Shown here: positions 6,224 to 13,746 of the stretch, piece after piece
How positions within the stretch are numbered: position 1 is the stretch's first letter
Layout of the letters: every line of letters starts with the position of its first letter
Source: a candidate division WWE3 bacterium
Lineage (GTDB): Bacteria > Patescibacteriota > WWE3 > 9FT-COMBO-53-11
Direction: 5' to 3'
Assembly: GCA_030620855.1 (NCBI GenBank)
Contig: JAUXIZ010000005.1
Location: 1 to 18,372 of the forward strand
DNA: 18,372 bases
The notes under the pieces: generated by a model
Told to the model about the DNA's origin: nothing
Databases searched by the model: none
Seen by the model: the letters and a program-made list of their open reading frames with translations, nothing else
Translations under genes and position numbers: made by a program

Positions 6224-6760
6224 TTACTGCAAATTGGACATAATCTCCTGACTTATCGACTGGATCGAAGCGGTTGATGCTTTAATCTCTTCCAAAATCC
6301 CCAAACTTTTGTAGATCTGCAAAACAGCTTTTATCTCCTTATGGTAAATATCCATTCTTTGCCGAATAAGATCAGGCCGATCGTCTCCCCTTCCCCGGCG
6401 CATAAGCCTTTCGAGTGAGACCATCGATCCAACCTTTAAATGAAAAACTTTGTTGAGCGAGAACCGACTCGTCATCTCCCTCGCCTCCCCGGCCGTGCGG
6501 GGCATTCCGTCAAGAATAAATCCGCGATCTACATCAGGCTTGGACAACCTTTCCCAAAGCAGGGAAAGCGCAATCTCGTCGGAGATTAGCCCTCCTTTTT
6601 CAAGCGCTTCCTCAATTTCTTGGGCTCGAGGGTCTTTACTGCCGGCCAGCTCGCGAAGCTTATCCCCAATCGAGATCACCGGCGTATTTGAGAACTTTGA
6701 AAGAAGCTGGGCTTGAGTAGTTTTACCGCTGCCGGGGGCGCCAATAATCGAGATACGCAT
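6224..6760 (-). CDS. adk: Adenylate kinase, short-LID form
   Basis: It interconverts ATP, ADP and AMP (AMP + ATP gives 2 ADP). The 178-residue product has the P-loop GAPGSGKT (7-14) and the AMP-binding GFILDGMPRT (80-89) with R88. The LID is very short (RRGRGDDRPD, 121-130), without the zinc-binding or long LID insert of many bacterial enzymes. The secY-adk-map order is standard, but here ybaB intervenes between secY and adk. The start overlaps the ybaB stop as TAATG. Confidence 0.95.
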   Translation of the reverse strand: MRISIIGAPGSGKTTQAQLLSKFSNTPVISIGDKLRELAGSKDPRAQEIEEALEKGGLISDEIALSLLWERLSKPDVDRGFILDGMPRTAGEAREMTSRFSLNKVFHLKVGSMVSLERLMRRGRGDDRPDLIRQRMDIYHKEIKAVLQIYKSLGILEEIKASTASIQSISQEIMSNLQ

Positions 6761-7026
6761 TAAAGACCGGGGATTTTGAAGTCCGTGAGCATTCCAGAAA
6801 GTTTCTTGGAAACTTTTTTCTGTGATTCCTTGACCGCTTTGTTCAGCGCTTCTTTTATGTCCTTGCGGCTCTCGCCGTCTATTTCGATCTCCTCAATATG
6901 CTGGTCGCCGCGCATCACGATCCTAACCTTTCCTTCGGTGATGTCGACCGTAATACGCTCCATTTCTTTTTGGAGTTTCTTTCCCTGCTTTCTAAGCTCG
7001 TTTAGTTGTTTTACCTGATCAAACAT
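6760..7026 (-). CDS. ybaB: YbaB/EbfC family nucleoid-associated protein
   Basis: The 88-residue product matches the YbaB/EbfC family. It has an N-terminal coiled-coil helix (QLNELRKQGKKLQKEMERI), a central beta stretch (VDITEGKVRIVMRGDQHIEEIEID) and a C-terminal amphipathic helix. Family members form tweezer-shaped dimers that bind DNA and are usually next to dnaX and recR. A place between secY and adk is unusual. The ATG has no Shine-Dalgarno, and a -10 box (TATAAA) ends 8 nt before it, so this gene may start its own transcript that reads on into adk, map and infA. Confidence 0.9.
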   Translation of the reverse strand: MFDQVKQLNELRKQGKKLQKEMERITVDITEGKVRIVMRGDQHIEEIEIDGESRKDIKEALNKAVKESQKKVSKKLSGMLTDFKIPGL

Positions 7027-7032
7027 GTTTCT

Positions 7033-7062
7033 ATTTTATACTTTATGGCCGCATTCTGCCAA
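7033..7062 (-). promoter_or_regulatory. Internal promoter between secY and ybaB
   Basis: On the minus strand TTGGCA (7057-7062), a 16-bp spacer and TATAAA (7035-7040) make a strong candidate. An alternative -10, TAAAAT (7033-7038), has 18-bp spacing. The predicted start is within about 2 nt of the ybaB ATG, giving a leaderless or nearly leaderless mRNA. The 37-bp secY-ybaB gap is the largest between consecutive genes in the cluster from rplC to rpsI. Confidence 0.6.
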
Positions 7063-7063
7063 A

Positions 7064-8326
7064 CTAAAGATACCCTTCGTATTCCCTTACCGAAAGCTCC
7101 CCCTCAACTTGCCTCAAAGTCTCCAAAACGACGGAAACAACGATCAAAACTCCCGTCCCCCCAAGCGTAAAGGAAGTAATACCGGTAACGGCCGCCGCCA
7201 CGGAAGGCAAAATTGCCATCAGCCCCAAGAAAATACCGCCAAAAAATGTGATTCTAGACATGACTTTGCTTAAGTAATCGGCCGTCGATATCCCGGGGCG
7301 GATGCCGGGGATAAAACCTCCTCTTCGCTGGAGGTTTTCCGCAACGTCATCGGTGTTGAATACGACCGCCGTATAAAAGAAGGTAAACAAAAATACCAGT
7401 AAAAAGTACGAGGCATTGTAAAGAAAGCCGGTCGTATCAAAAAGCCTAATAACTTCCGCCGAAAGCTGGGCAATCGCAGGATTGGAAGAGGCGGAAAGGT
7501 ACCGCGCCACGGTCGGCGGGATAAGAACCATCGAAACAGCAAAGATTATTGGGATAACTCCCGCTTGGTTGATTCTCAAAGGCAAGAACGACTGGACGGC
7601 CGCTCGGGGACCTCTGACCGAATAGTTTATCGGTATCCTCCGCACCGCCTCGGTTATCAACACAACCCCCGCAAAAACGGCCACAAAGAGCGCGATGAAG
7701 AGAGCAAGATTAGCAATCTGCTGGAAGGTAAAAACGGAGAAAGACTGAGCCAAAGCAAGAGGATAGCCGGCCGCGATACCGACAAAAATAAGCAGAGAAA
7801 TGCCGTTGCCAACACCTCTTTCGCTAATAAGCTCCCCAAGCCACATTAAAAGGATCGAACCCGCCGCAAGCGCAATGACTAAAGAAATCAAGCCGAACAC
7901 ACTCAGAGGTTCAACCACTCCCTGCTGCTTTAAAAGGAAGTAAAAACCATACCCTTGGAAAAGCGCAAGCGGAACCGCCAAAAATCGAGTGTACCGGTTA
8001 ATCTTTGCCCTTCCCTGCTCTCCTTCCTGCTGGATCTCTTTTAAGCGTGGGAACCCGAAGGTTAAAAGCTGAAAGATAATGGACGAATTAATATAAGGAC
8101 CAAGCCCTAAGGAAACAACCGAGAAATTCTCCATCGCACCTCCGGAAAAGACGCTCAAAAGACCCAAAAGGGCGTTCGAGGCAAAAAGGTTCTTTAGCGC
8201 CTCTCGGTCCACTCCCGGAAGAGGCAGATGGGCAAAAAACCTAAAAACAGCAATTATTGCCAGCGTAAAAAGGATTTTGTTTCTTAATTCCTTGTGCCCC
8301 CAAATTCTCTTTAATGCTTCAATCAC
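7064..8326 (-). CDS. secY: Preprotein translocase subunit SecY
   Basis: SecY is the inner-membrane channel that passes secreted and membrane proteins across or into the membrane. The 420-residue product has about ten hydrophobic helices and conserved family features. These are a first segment ending FFAHLPLPGVD, the GGAMENFSVVSLGLGPYI plug region and the cytoplasmic loop near GFIPGIRPG. The start is GTG at 8326, overlapping the rplO stop as GTGA, so translation is coupled. It stands in its normal place after rplO. Confidence 0.97.
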   Translation of the reverse strand: MIEALKRIWGHKELRNKILFTLAIIAVFRFFAHLPLPGVDREALKNLFASNALLGLLSVFSGGAMENFSVVSLGLGPYINSSIIFQLLTFGFPRLKEIQQEGEQGRAKINRYTRFLAVPLALFQGYGFYFLLKQQGVVEPLSVFGLISLVIALAAGSILLMWLGELISERGVGNGISLLIFVGIAAGYPLALAQSFSVFTFQQIANLALFIALFVAVFAGVVLITEAVRRIPINYSVRGPRAAVQSFLPLRINQAGVIPIIFAVSMVLIPPTVARYLSASSNPAIAQLSAEVIRLFDTTGFLYNASYFLLVFLFTFFYTAVVFNTDDVAENLQRRGGFIPGIRPGISTADYLSKVMSRITFFGGIFLGLMAILPSVAAAVTGITSFTLGGTGVLIVVSVVLETLRQVEGELSVREYEGYL

Positions 8327-8547
8327 TTTTCTGAACCCTTCTTCCGGTGGGGCTTAAAACCGCCTTTCTTGGGAATTCTCCTGGCAAGGGGAAGCTGACC
8401 TCCCTCGAAAGTTGATCTGACCTTGTTTCGAGCCTTCTGGCCCTTAGCTCCCCGGCCGACCGTGTGGCCGCCCTTGCCCGATCCGTATCCCCGCCCAATC
8501 CGCTTTTTTGCTTTTCTGACTACTTTGGAAAGTTTGCTAAGCTCCAT
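8323..8547 (-). CDS. rplO: 50S ribosomal protein L15, C-terminally truncated
   Basis: L15 is a late-assembly 50S protein normally about 145 residues long. Here only 74 residues are present. The N-terminal extension that threads through rRNA is intact (RIGRGYGSGKGGHTVGRGAK, FEGGQLPLARRIPKKGGFKP). The whole globular C-terminal domain is missing. The stop overlaps the secY start (GTGA) and secY has a complete N-terminus, so no lost frame is hidden downstream. The start overlaps rpsE by 11 bp. rpmD (L30), normally just upstream, is absent. Confidence 0.92.
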   Translation of the reverse strand: MELSKLSKVVRKAKKRIGRGYGSGKGGHTVGRGAKGQKARNKVRSTFEGGQLPLARRIPKKGGFKPHRKKGSEK

Positions 8548-9004
8548 TTTCTTCTCCTAGCATTTTAAGCGCTTTAATTGCTGCTTTTGCATTTGTAGTG
8601 GGGTTGCTTGTGCCCAATATTTTTGCCGAGACATCGGTAAAGCCAGCTAATTCAAGAATATTTCTAACCACACCTCCAGCAATCAGCCCCGCACCTTTGG
8701 GCGCCGGCATCAAAAGGACCTTGCCCGCACCCTGCTTAACTCTAATCCTTCTTGGCAGAGTTGTCCCTTCAAGAGGTACCGAAAACATGTTCTTTTTAGC
8801 CTTGACGATCGCTTTATCGATCGCAGATTTAAGGTCTTTTGCCTTACCGTATCCAAGGCCGACCTTTCCCTTCTTGTTGCCAACTCCAACCAGAGCGGTA
8901 AATCCGATCTTGTCGCCGCCCTTGGTCTTCTTGGCAACCCGGTTTATTACCAAAACCTTGTCGGTAAGTTTTTCTTGACCAATCCTTACTTCTCTTCTTA
9001 CCAT
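8537..9004 (-). CDS. rpsE: 30S ribosomal protein S5
   Basis: S5 lies near the decoding centre and mRNA entry tunnel of the 30S subunit. The 155-residue product shows the dsRNA-binding-like N-terminal domain (VLVINRVAKKTKGG, FTALVGVGNKKGKVGLGYGKA). It also has the second domain with APKGAGLIAGGVVRNILELAG and the LGTSNPTTNAKAAIKAL end. It starts 1 nt after the rplR stop and overlaps rplO by 11 bp. No rpmD gene lies between them. Confidence 0.97.
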   Translation of the reverse strand: MVRREVRIGQEKLTDKVLVINRVAKKTKGGDKIGFTALVGVGNKKGKVGLGYGKAKDLKSAIDKAIVKAKKNMFSVPLEGTTLPRRIRVKQGAGKVLLMPAPKGAGLIAGGVVRNILELAGFTDVSAKILGTSNPTTNAKAAIKALKMLGEENGA

Positions 9005-9005
9005 A

Positions 9006-9356
9006 TTAAAATTCTAAACCTCCTTCACGAGCCCCTTCCGCAACTGCTTTAACCCTTCCATGATAAGCATAACCTCCCCGGTCAAAAACAACCTTTTTAA
9101 TCTTCTTCTTTTTGGCGCGTTCGGCCAGCTCTTTGCCCATCTTAAGCGCCCGTTCGGTTTTGGGACCGTCTTTTATATCCGCATCCGAGAAAGAAACCAA
9201 AGTCGTGCCCTTCTCGTCGTTGATAACTTGCGCGTATATATGCTTGGCCGAGCGAAAGACCGAAAGCCGAGGTCTTTTTGCCGTCCCAACCACTCGGCCA
9301 CGGATACGCGCTCTTCTTCTTTGCCTTTGAGTTTTATGGCGGATCACTTTAGCCAT
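9006..9356 (-). CDS. rplR: 50S ribosomal protein L18
   Basis: L18 binds 5S rRNA in the central protuberance. The 116-residue product has RRRARIRGRVVGTAKRPRLS, the SAKHIYAQVINDEKGTTL strand and the C-terminal FDRGGYAYHGRVKAVAEGAR signature. The start overlaps the rplF stop as TAATG. Length and position in the spc order are normal. Confidence 0.97.
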   Translation of the reverse strand: MAKVIRHKTQRQRRRARIRGRVVGTAKRPRLSVFRSAKHIYAQVINDEKGTTLVSFSDADIKDGPKTERALKMGKELAERAKKKKIKKVVFDRGGYAYHGRVKAVAEGAREGGLEF

Positions 9357-9922
9357 TATGCTGTTGCTCCTTCCACTGTTTTAGCCGTTTTTCCGGGCTT
9401 GAGGCGAACTACCTCGTCTTTGTAGCGGATGCCTTTCCCTTTGTAAGGTTCCGGTGGTTTAAGCTTTCTTATCTCGGCAGCCGTTTGGGAAACAAGCTGT
9501 TTGTCAATTCCGGTTATTTTGATTTTTGTGTCCCCCTCAACCTCGGCAGAAACCCTCTCCGACAACTTAAACTCGACCGGGTGGGAAAACCCAAGGGTCA
9601 TCTTAAGACCGTCACCGGTCTTAGCCACCCGATACCCAACCCCGACCAGCTCAAGCTCCTTGATAAATCCCCGGCTCACTCCTTCGACCACGTTTCTCAA
9701 AAGAGCAAAAGACAACCCAAAAATCCTTTGGGGAGTATCTTTATTTTTCTCTAGAGAGATAATCCCATCACCCAAGACAACCTTGACCCCGGGAGAAACT
9801 TCAACCGTTAACTCCCCTTTGGGACCGGAGGCTTTTACAACCGTTGGGCGACCGGAATCTCCTTCTTTTTCTATTTTTAGGGTTGTCCCTTCTGGAATCT
9901 CCAACGGTTTCTTGCCGATCAT
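9356..9922 (-). CDS. rplF: 50S ribosomal protein L6
   Basis: L6 sits near the factor-binding site of the 50S subunit and has two similar domains. The product is 188 residues with the start used here. It begins MIGKKPLEIPEG, matching family N-termini, and ends with the conserved PEPYKGKGIRYKDEVVRLKPGK region split over domain 2. A TTG at 9931 would add three residues, but the Shine-Dalgarno (GGGGGAGG) lies 10 nt before the ATG at 9922 and only 1 nt before the TTG. The ATG is therefore preferred, 2 nt after the rpsH stop. Confidence 0.95.
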   Translation of the reverse strand: MIGKKPLEIPEGTTLKIEKEGDSGRPTVVKASGPKGELTVEVSPGVKVVLGDGIISLEKNKDTPQRIFGLSFALLRNVVEGVSRGFIKELELVGVGYRVAKTGDGLKMTLGFSHPVEFKLSERVSAEVEGDTKIKITGIDKQLVSQTAAEIRKLKPPEPYKGKGIRYKDEVVRLKPGKTAKTVEGATA

Positions 9923-9924
9923 AA

Positions 9925-10302
9925 TTACCAAACCTCCCCCACAAGCTCACCACCAAGCTTGCGCCGGCGGGCCTCATCACGCGTCAAAATTCCCTGCGAG
10001 GTGGACACAATTATTATCCCGGCGTCCGGGTTTTTGATCTCTTTCCAAGAGACGTACCACTGCTGCCCAGGCTTGGAAAGCCTCTTGATATGGGAAATGT
10101 TTAAACCCTTTAGCGCCAAAAACTGGCGAGTTCCTTTCTTGTCTTTGAATTTACGCACCTCGGAAATATACCTTTGCGATTTAAGGAATTTGGCAATTTC
10201 TTCTTTGAAATTCGAGTGCGGAACTACGACCTCGTCTTTACCTACGGAAGAGGCATTCCTTATTCTTGTAAACATGTCTGCAATCGGGTCCGTCATTACC
10301 AT
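9925..10302 (-). CDS. rpsH: 30S ribosomal protein S8
   Basis: S8 binds 16S rRNA helix 21 and nucleates the 30S platform. In E. coli it also represses spc operon translation. The 125-residue product begins MVMTDPIADMFTRIRNA and has the C-terminal IIIVSTSQGILTRDEARRRK signature. The first ATG (10302) overlaps rpsN by 7 bp. A second at 10296 overlaps the rpsN stop as TAATG, like several other junctions here, and may be the true start. Confidence 0.96.
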   Translation of the reverse strand: MVMTDPIADMFTRIRNASSVGKDEVVVPHSNFKEEIAKFLKSQRYISEVRKFKDKKGTRQFLALKGLNISHIKRLSKPGQQWYVSWKEIKNPDAGIIIVSTSQGILTRDEARRRKLGGELVGEVW

Positions 10303-10481
10303 GATGCTTTTGTAACTCCCGGAAGCTCCCCGCGCGAAGCAAACTCCCTAAAACAAATCCGGCACATCCCAAACTTTCTAAGGTAACCTTTAGAACGGCT
10401 GCAAATGGAGCAGCGACTATACTTTCGTACTTTAAACTTTGGTTCTTTTTTATGTCTTTCGATCCAGCTTTTCCTTGCCAT
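10296..10481 (-). CDS. rpsN: 30S ribosomal protein S14, zinc type (type Z)
   Basis: S14 lies in the 30S head. At 61 residues this is the short zinc-binding form, with C24-x2-C27 and C40-x2-C43 in RCSICSR and MCRICFRE. The end GELPGVTKASW is typical. It begins 2 bp after the rplE stop and keeps its normal place in the spc order. Confidence 0.97.
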   Translation of the reverse strand: MARKSWIERHKKEPKFKVRKYSRCSICSRSKGYLRKFGMCRICFREFASRGELPGVTKASW

Positions 10482-10483
10482 TT

Positions 10484-11017
10484 TTAGTCCTTAAAAGGCA
10501 TCCCAAGCTCCTTCAAAACCCTGAATGCTTTTTCGTCGTCGCCGGCGGTCGTAACTACCGTAATCTCCAAACCTCGAGTTCTGTCCACCTTGTGCGGATC
10601 AATCTCCGGGAAAGACGTGTGTTCCTCAATCGCGATGGTTAAGTTTCCCTTGCCGTCCAGGCTCTTTCTCGGTATGCCTCTAAAGTCTCGGGTTCTTGGT
10701 AGTACAATCTTAACCAACTTTTCGAAAAAGTCCCACATCTTGCGCCCTCGAAGGGTAGCCGCAATTCCAACCACATCCCCCGCTCTAATGCTGAAGGAGG
10801 CAACCGCACGCTTAGCAGAACGGAAAGTCGGTTTCTGTCCCAAAATCCGGGCCATCTCTTCCTGCACCTTTTCCAGTTCAGCTTCGTTGTCTTTAAACTC
10901 GCCCACACCTATGTTAACAACGATCTTTTTAAGGGTAGGGACGCCGGAGACGTTCCCTTTTCCAAGCTCGTCTTTTAGCTTTGGGGCTATTTCTTTTTGA
11001 TAAATCTCTTTAAGCAT
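10484..11017 (-). CDS. rplE: 50S ribosomal protein L5
   Basis: L5 binds 5S rRNA and contacts P-site tRNA from the central protuberance. The 177-residue product has VPTLKKIVVNIGVGEFKD, the RILGQKPTFRSAKRAVASFS region and the C-terminal GLEITVVTTAGDDEKAFRVL strand. It starts 3 bp after the rplX stop. Length is normal. Confidence 0.97.
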   Translation of the reverse strand: MLKEIYQKEIAPKLKDELGKGNVSGVPTLKKIVVNIGVGEFKDNEAELEKVQEEMARILGQKPTFRSAKRAVASFSIRAGDVVGIAATLRGRKMWDFFEKLVKIVLPRTRDFRGIPRKSLDGKGNLTIAIEEHTSFPEIDPHKVDRTRGLEITVVTTAGDDEKAFRVLKELGMPFKD

Positions 11018-11020
11018 TTT

Positions 11021-11311
11021 TTAAATATTTGCTCCGCAGCTTCTGCAAACCCGGCCTTTTCCTACTCTGACAGCTTTTTTGCACTTTGGACATATCAAGG
11101 CGGCCTTGGAAACGGTAAGCGGTGCTTCCGCCTCGATAATTCCTCCTTCTTCCTCCTGCGTTTTTTTCCTGAAGGACTTGACCATATTTATTCCGGAAAC
11201 CACCACTTTACCAAGCCTTGGGTTGACGCTGATTACCTCCCCTTCCCGGCCTTTATCCTTTCCGGAGAGGACTCTTACTTTATCGCCTTTTTTAATCTTC
11301 ATTTTTACCAT
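11021..11311 (-). CDS. rplX: 50S ribosomal protein L24 with C-terminal zinc ribbon
   Basis: L24 starts 50S assembly and lines the tunnel exit. The 96-residue product begins with a KOW motif (KIKKGDKVRVLSGKDKGREG), then GINMVKSFRKKTQ. It ends in a four-cysteine ribbon, C74-x2-C77 and C89-x2-C92. A Shine-Dalgarno (AAAGGAG) lies about 11 nt before the ATG at 11311. It follows rplN by 2 bp. Confidence 0.96.
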   Translation of the reverse strand: MVKMKIKKGDKVRVLSGKDKGREGEVISVNPRLGKVVVSGINMVKSFRKKTQEEEGGIIEAEAPLTVSKAALICPKCKKAVRVGKGRVCRSCGANI

Positions 11312-11313
11312 TG

Positions 11314-11682
11314 TTAATAAATCTCCTTTGCTAACGAAGCTATCTTTTTAAAGCCCCGCTCTTTAACCTCTCGAGCAATCGGCCCAAAAACTCGGCTGCC
11401 TTTAGGGTTGCGCTGCTTATCAATAACAACCGCGGCATTGTCTCCAAACCGGACATACGATCCGTCCGGACGCCCCACTTCCTTTCTTGTCCGCACCATA
11501 ACCGCCCTTTCGATGGCGTGATCTTTTACCAACCCGTTAGGATCCGCTCCTCTTATCGCAACGGTAACAACATCCCCGATAACCGCGATCCTAGCCCGTC
11601 CTTTCTGAGGAATGCCAATTACCCTTAGCTTCTTTGCCCCCGAGTTGTCGGCCGCGACCAGTATTGATTCTTTCTGAATCAT
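11314..11682 (-). CDS. rplN: 50S ribosomal protein L14
   Basis: L14 forms intersubunit bridges and binds the silencing factor RsfS in other bacteria. The 122-residue product has MIQKESILVAADNSGAKKL, the IAVIGDVVTVAIRGADPNG strand and the YVRFGDNAAVVID signature. The start overlaps the rpsQ stop as ATGA. Length and sequence are normal. Confidence 0.97.
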   Translation of the reverse strand: MIQKESILVAADNSGAKKLRVIGIPQKGRARIAVIGDVVTVAIRGADPNGLVKDHAIERAVMVRTRKEVGRPDGSYVRFGDNAAVVIDKQRNPKGSRVFGPIAREVKERGFKKIASLAKEIY

Positions 11683-12041
11683 TTTTTGGCTCCTTTCTTT
11701 TTAGCCTTTTCGGCAGTCCGTTTGGGACTTTTCTTGACGGCCTTTTTTGCGGGTGGGGCGGGCTTTTGACCGCTTTCCACCTCAGAATCTTTCGAATCTC
11801 CAACCTTTTTACCGTCAATCTCAACAACTACCCACTTTTTCCTCTTTGAAATAGGACGCGTTTCCTCGATCACAACTCCCTGCCCCAAAGCCGCATCCCC
11901 CTCAAAATGAGCTAGGTAACTTTTGGCAGCCTGCATTCTTTTCTTGTATCGATGGTGGTGGAAAACGCTCACTACCTCAACACGGACCGTTTTGTCGGCT
12001 GCCACCGATTTAATTGTTCCGGCCAAACGCTTTTTAGGCAT
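11679..12041 (-). CDS. rpsQ: 30S ribosomal protein S17 with basic C-terminal tail
   Basis: S17 is an OB-fold protein that binds 16S rRNA early in 30S assembly. Residues 1-76 are the normal protein (LAGTIKSVAADKTVRVEV, FHHHRYKKRM, VVIEETRPISKRKKWVVVEI). Residues 77-120 are an extra Lys/Pro/Ala-rich tail, about half as long again as typical S17. It starts 3 bp after rpmC. Confidence 0.95.
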   Translation of the reverse strand: MPKKRLAGTIKSVAADKTVRVEVVSVFHHHRYKKRMQAAKSYLAHFEGDAALGQGVVIEETRPISKRKKWVVVEIDGKKVGDSKDSEVESGQKPAPPAKKAVKKSPKRTAEKAKKKGAKK

Positions 12042-12044
12042 AAA

Positions 12045-12269
12045 CTACTCCTTCTTCTCCTCCTTTGATACAACTTCCCCTATAATCTCCTTTTCTTTAA
12101 GAACCGTCTTTATCCTGGCAATATCCTGGCGCTTTTTGCGCATCTGGGACCCATCAGGCAAAGATCCAAGCGCCCGGGAGGATCTGAATTCAGCAAGCTC
12201 ACCCCGGATGTCGGCAAGCATCTTTACCAGTTCTTTCTTTTCCTTTTTCCTAAAACCTTTTGCTTCCAT
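12045..12269 (-). CDS. rpmC: 50S ribosomal protein L29
   Basis: L29 lies at the tunnel exit near L23, where trigger factor and SRP dock. The 74-residue product is a predicted two-helix hairpin (LVKMLADIRGELAEFRSSRA and KKRQDIARIKTVLKEKE). It is recognised by its small size, charge and fixed place between rplP and rpsQ. It has a short charged C-terminus. Confidence 0.92.
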   Translation of the reverse strand: MEAKGFRKKEKKELVKMLADIRGELAEFRSSRALGSLPDGSQMRKKRQDIARIKTVLKEKEIIGEVVSKEEKKE

Positions 12270-12271
12270 TT

Positions 12272-12676
12272 TTATTTTTTAATAATCTGAACCTTCATCG
12301 GCAGCTTCGCAGAAGCTCTGGTTAAAGCTTCTTTGGCTACTTCCTCCGTAACTCCAGAAATCTCAAACAAGATCCGGGCCGGTTTTATAACGGCCGCGTA
12401 GTGGTCAACCGGAGATTTTCCGCCGCCCATTCTGATCTCGGCCGGTTTTTTGGATATGGGTTTGTCGGGGAAAATTCTAATCCAAAGCTTGCCCCCCCGT
12501 TCCGTGTAGTGGCGGATTGCTTTTCGGGCCGCTTCTATTTGGCGCGAGGTCAACTGACCAGCCTCCAAAGCCTGTATTCCCCAATCGCCAAACGAAAGCC
12601 GGCTGCCCCGATGAGCTTTGCCTTTAGGAGATCCCCGGAAAGCTTTTCTAAATTTTGTCTTTTTTGGCAAAAGCAT
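12272..12676 (-). CDS. rplP: 50S ribosomal protein L16
   Basis: L16 lies near the A-site tRNA elbow and is a late assembly protein. With start ATG at 12676 it is 134 residues, the normal length, beginning MLLPKKTKFRKAFRG. The frame is open 27 codons further upstream into rpsC, but that part is not L16-like and is rejected. Core motifs include GDWGIQALEAGQLTSRQIEA and RMGGGKSPVDHYAAVIKPA. The start is 1 nt after the rpsC stop. Confidence 0.96.
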   Translation of the reverse strand: MLLPKKTKFRKAFRGSPKGKAHRGSRLSFGDWGIQALEAGQLTSRQIEAARKAIRHYTERGGKLWIRIFPDKPISKKPAEIRMGGGKSPVDHYAAVIKPARILFEISGVTEEVAKEALTRASAKLPMKVQIIKK

Positions 12677-12677
12677 A

Positions 12678-13307
12678 TTATTGCTCAATCTCCCCCCTGT
12701 GAACCCAAACCTTAACCCCGATTGTTCCATAGCGAGTATGGGCAGTGGCGATTGCAAAGTCTATATCGGCCCGCAAAGTCGAGTGAGGAACCGAGCCCCT
12801 CTCGTAGTGTTCTCGCCGCGAAATCTCTGCTCCGCCCAATCGGCCGGAAATCTCAATCCTAACGCCTTTTGCACCGCGGGCCATTGCCTCATTCGCTATT
12901 TCATTAAGGGTGTACCTATATCTGCGGCCTCTTCTTCCCATGATAAATTTGACTCTGTCCGCCAAAATCGGGGCAGAAAGCGAGGGTTCTTTTACCGCCT
13001 GAACATCAAGCTCAAATTCCCCGCTTATCATTTCGTGTAAGTCGTCCCGCAAAACCTCTATTCCCCCACCGCCCCGTCCGATAACCAAACCGGGCTTGGA
13101 AACCATGATGATAACTTTAACTTTTGTCCCAGAGCGCTCAATCTCTATTTTCGCCAATCCGGCTTGCGACAGCTTATCTTTAAGAAAGCGCCTGATCTTT
13201 GCATCCTCTGCAACGGTTTTTGCGTAGTCCTTATCGCTAAACCAGCGGGAATTCCAAGGTAGAAATTTGCCTGTTCTTAAAGATCTCGGACTCACTTTAC
13301 GCGGCAT
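12678..13307 (-). CDS. rpsC: 30S ribosomal protein S3
   Basis: S3 forms part of the mRNA entry channel and helicase. The 209-residue product has an N-terminal KH domain with VKVIIMVSKPGLVIGRGGGG and a C-terminal domain with FIMGRRGRRYRYTLNEIANE, SGRLGGAEISR and GTIGVKVWVHRGE. The start overlaps rplV by 11 bp. Length is close to the family norm of about 210-230. Confidence 0.97.
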   Translation of the reverse strand: MPRKVSPRSLRTGKFLPWNSRWFSDKDYAKTVAEDAKIRRFLKDKLSQAGLAKIEIERSGTKVKVIIMVSKPGLVIGRGGGGIEVLRDDLHEMISGEFELDVQAVKEPSLSAPILADRVKFIMGRRGRRYRYTLNEIANEAMARGAKGVRIEISGRLGGAEISRREHYERGSVPHSTLRADIDFAIATAHTRYGTIGVKVWVHRGEIEQ

Positions 13308-13746
13308 TTTTTACCTCCTTTTTGCGGGCGGTGTCCTTCTTTACAAGTTCTTCTTTTTTAGCGGGTTCCGAGCCGGCGGAACCGACGCCTACCGTAAGGT
13401 GCGTGGAATATGTCGTTATTAAACCGGCGGAACCGCGCGGCTTGGGATCAATCCTTCTTCTAAAGCGGGGCCCTTTATCGGCAACCGCCTCCGTGACTAC
13501 CCACCCTTCTTTATTAGATCCTACCCCGGCGTTTGCTTGGGCCGATCGAAGCACCTTAAGCGCTGCTCGGGCGCCTTTTCGCCCGCTGAACTTGAGAATT
13601 CTTTCCGCTTCCTCCAGACTTTCTCCACGGATAAGATCCAAGATATCCCTCACTTTTGTGGGTGGAATCTTAAGGTAGCGCCCACGGGCTCGAGCTTTTG
13701 TTTCTACCTTTTGACTTTTAGCTTTTAACTTTAAATTTCCCATCAT
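13297..13746 (-). CDS. rplV: 50S ribosomal protein L22 with charged tail
   Basis: L22 lines the peptide exit tunnel through its long beta-hairpin. Residues about 20-122 are normal: GRYLKIPPTKVRDILDLIRG, ALKVLRSAQANA, and the hairpin end RRRIDPKPRGSAGLITTYST. About 27 extra charged residues follow (123-149). The start overlaps the rpsS stop as ATGA and the end overlaps rpsC by 11 bp. Confidence 0.96.
   Translation of the reverse strand: MMGNLKLKAKSQKVETKARARGRYLKIPPTKVRDILDLIRGESLEEAERILKFSGRKGARAALKVLRSAQANAGVGSNKEGWVVTEAVADKGPRFRRRIDPKPRGSAGLITTYSTHLTVGVGSAGSEPAKKEELVKKDTARKKEVKNAA

Noticed and set aside
7565..7849. Long plus-strand frames opposite secY and other ribosomal genes
   Set aside because: They are antisense shadows of conserved genes, with no start signals and biased composition.
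12677..12757. 27-codon upstream extension of L16
   Set aside because: It lies in rpsC; MLLPKKTKFRK at 12676 is the normal L16 start.
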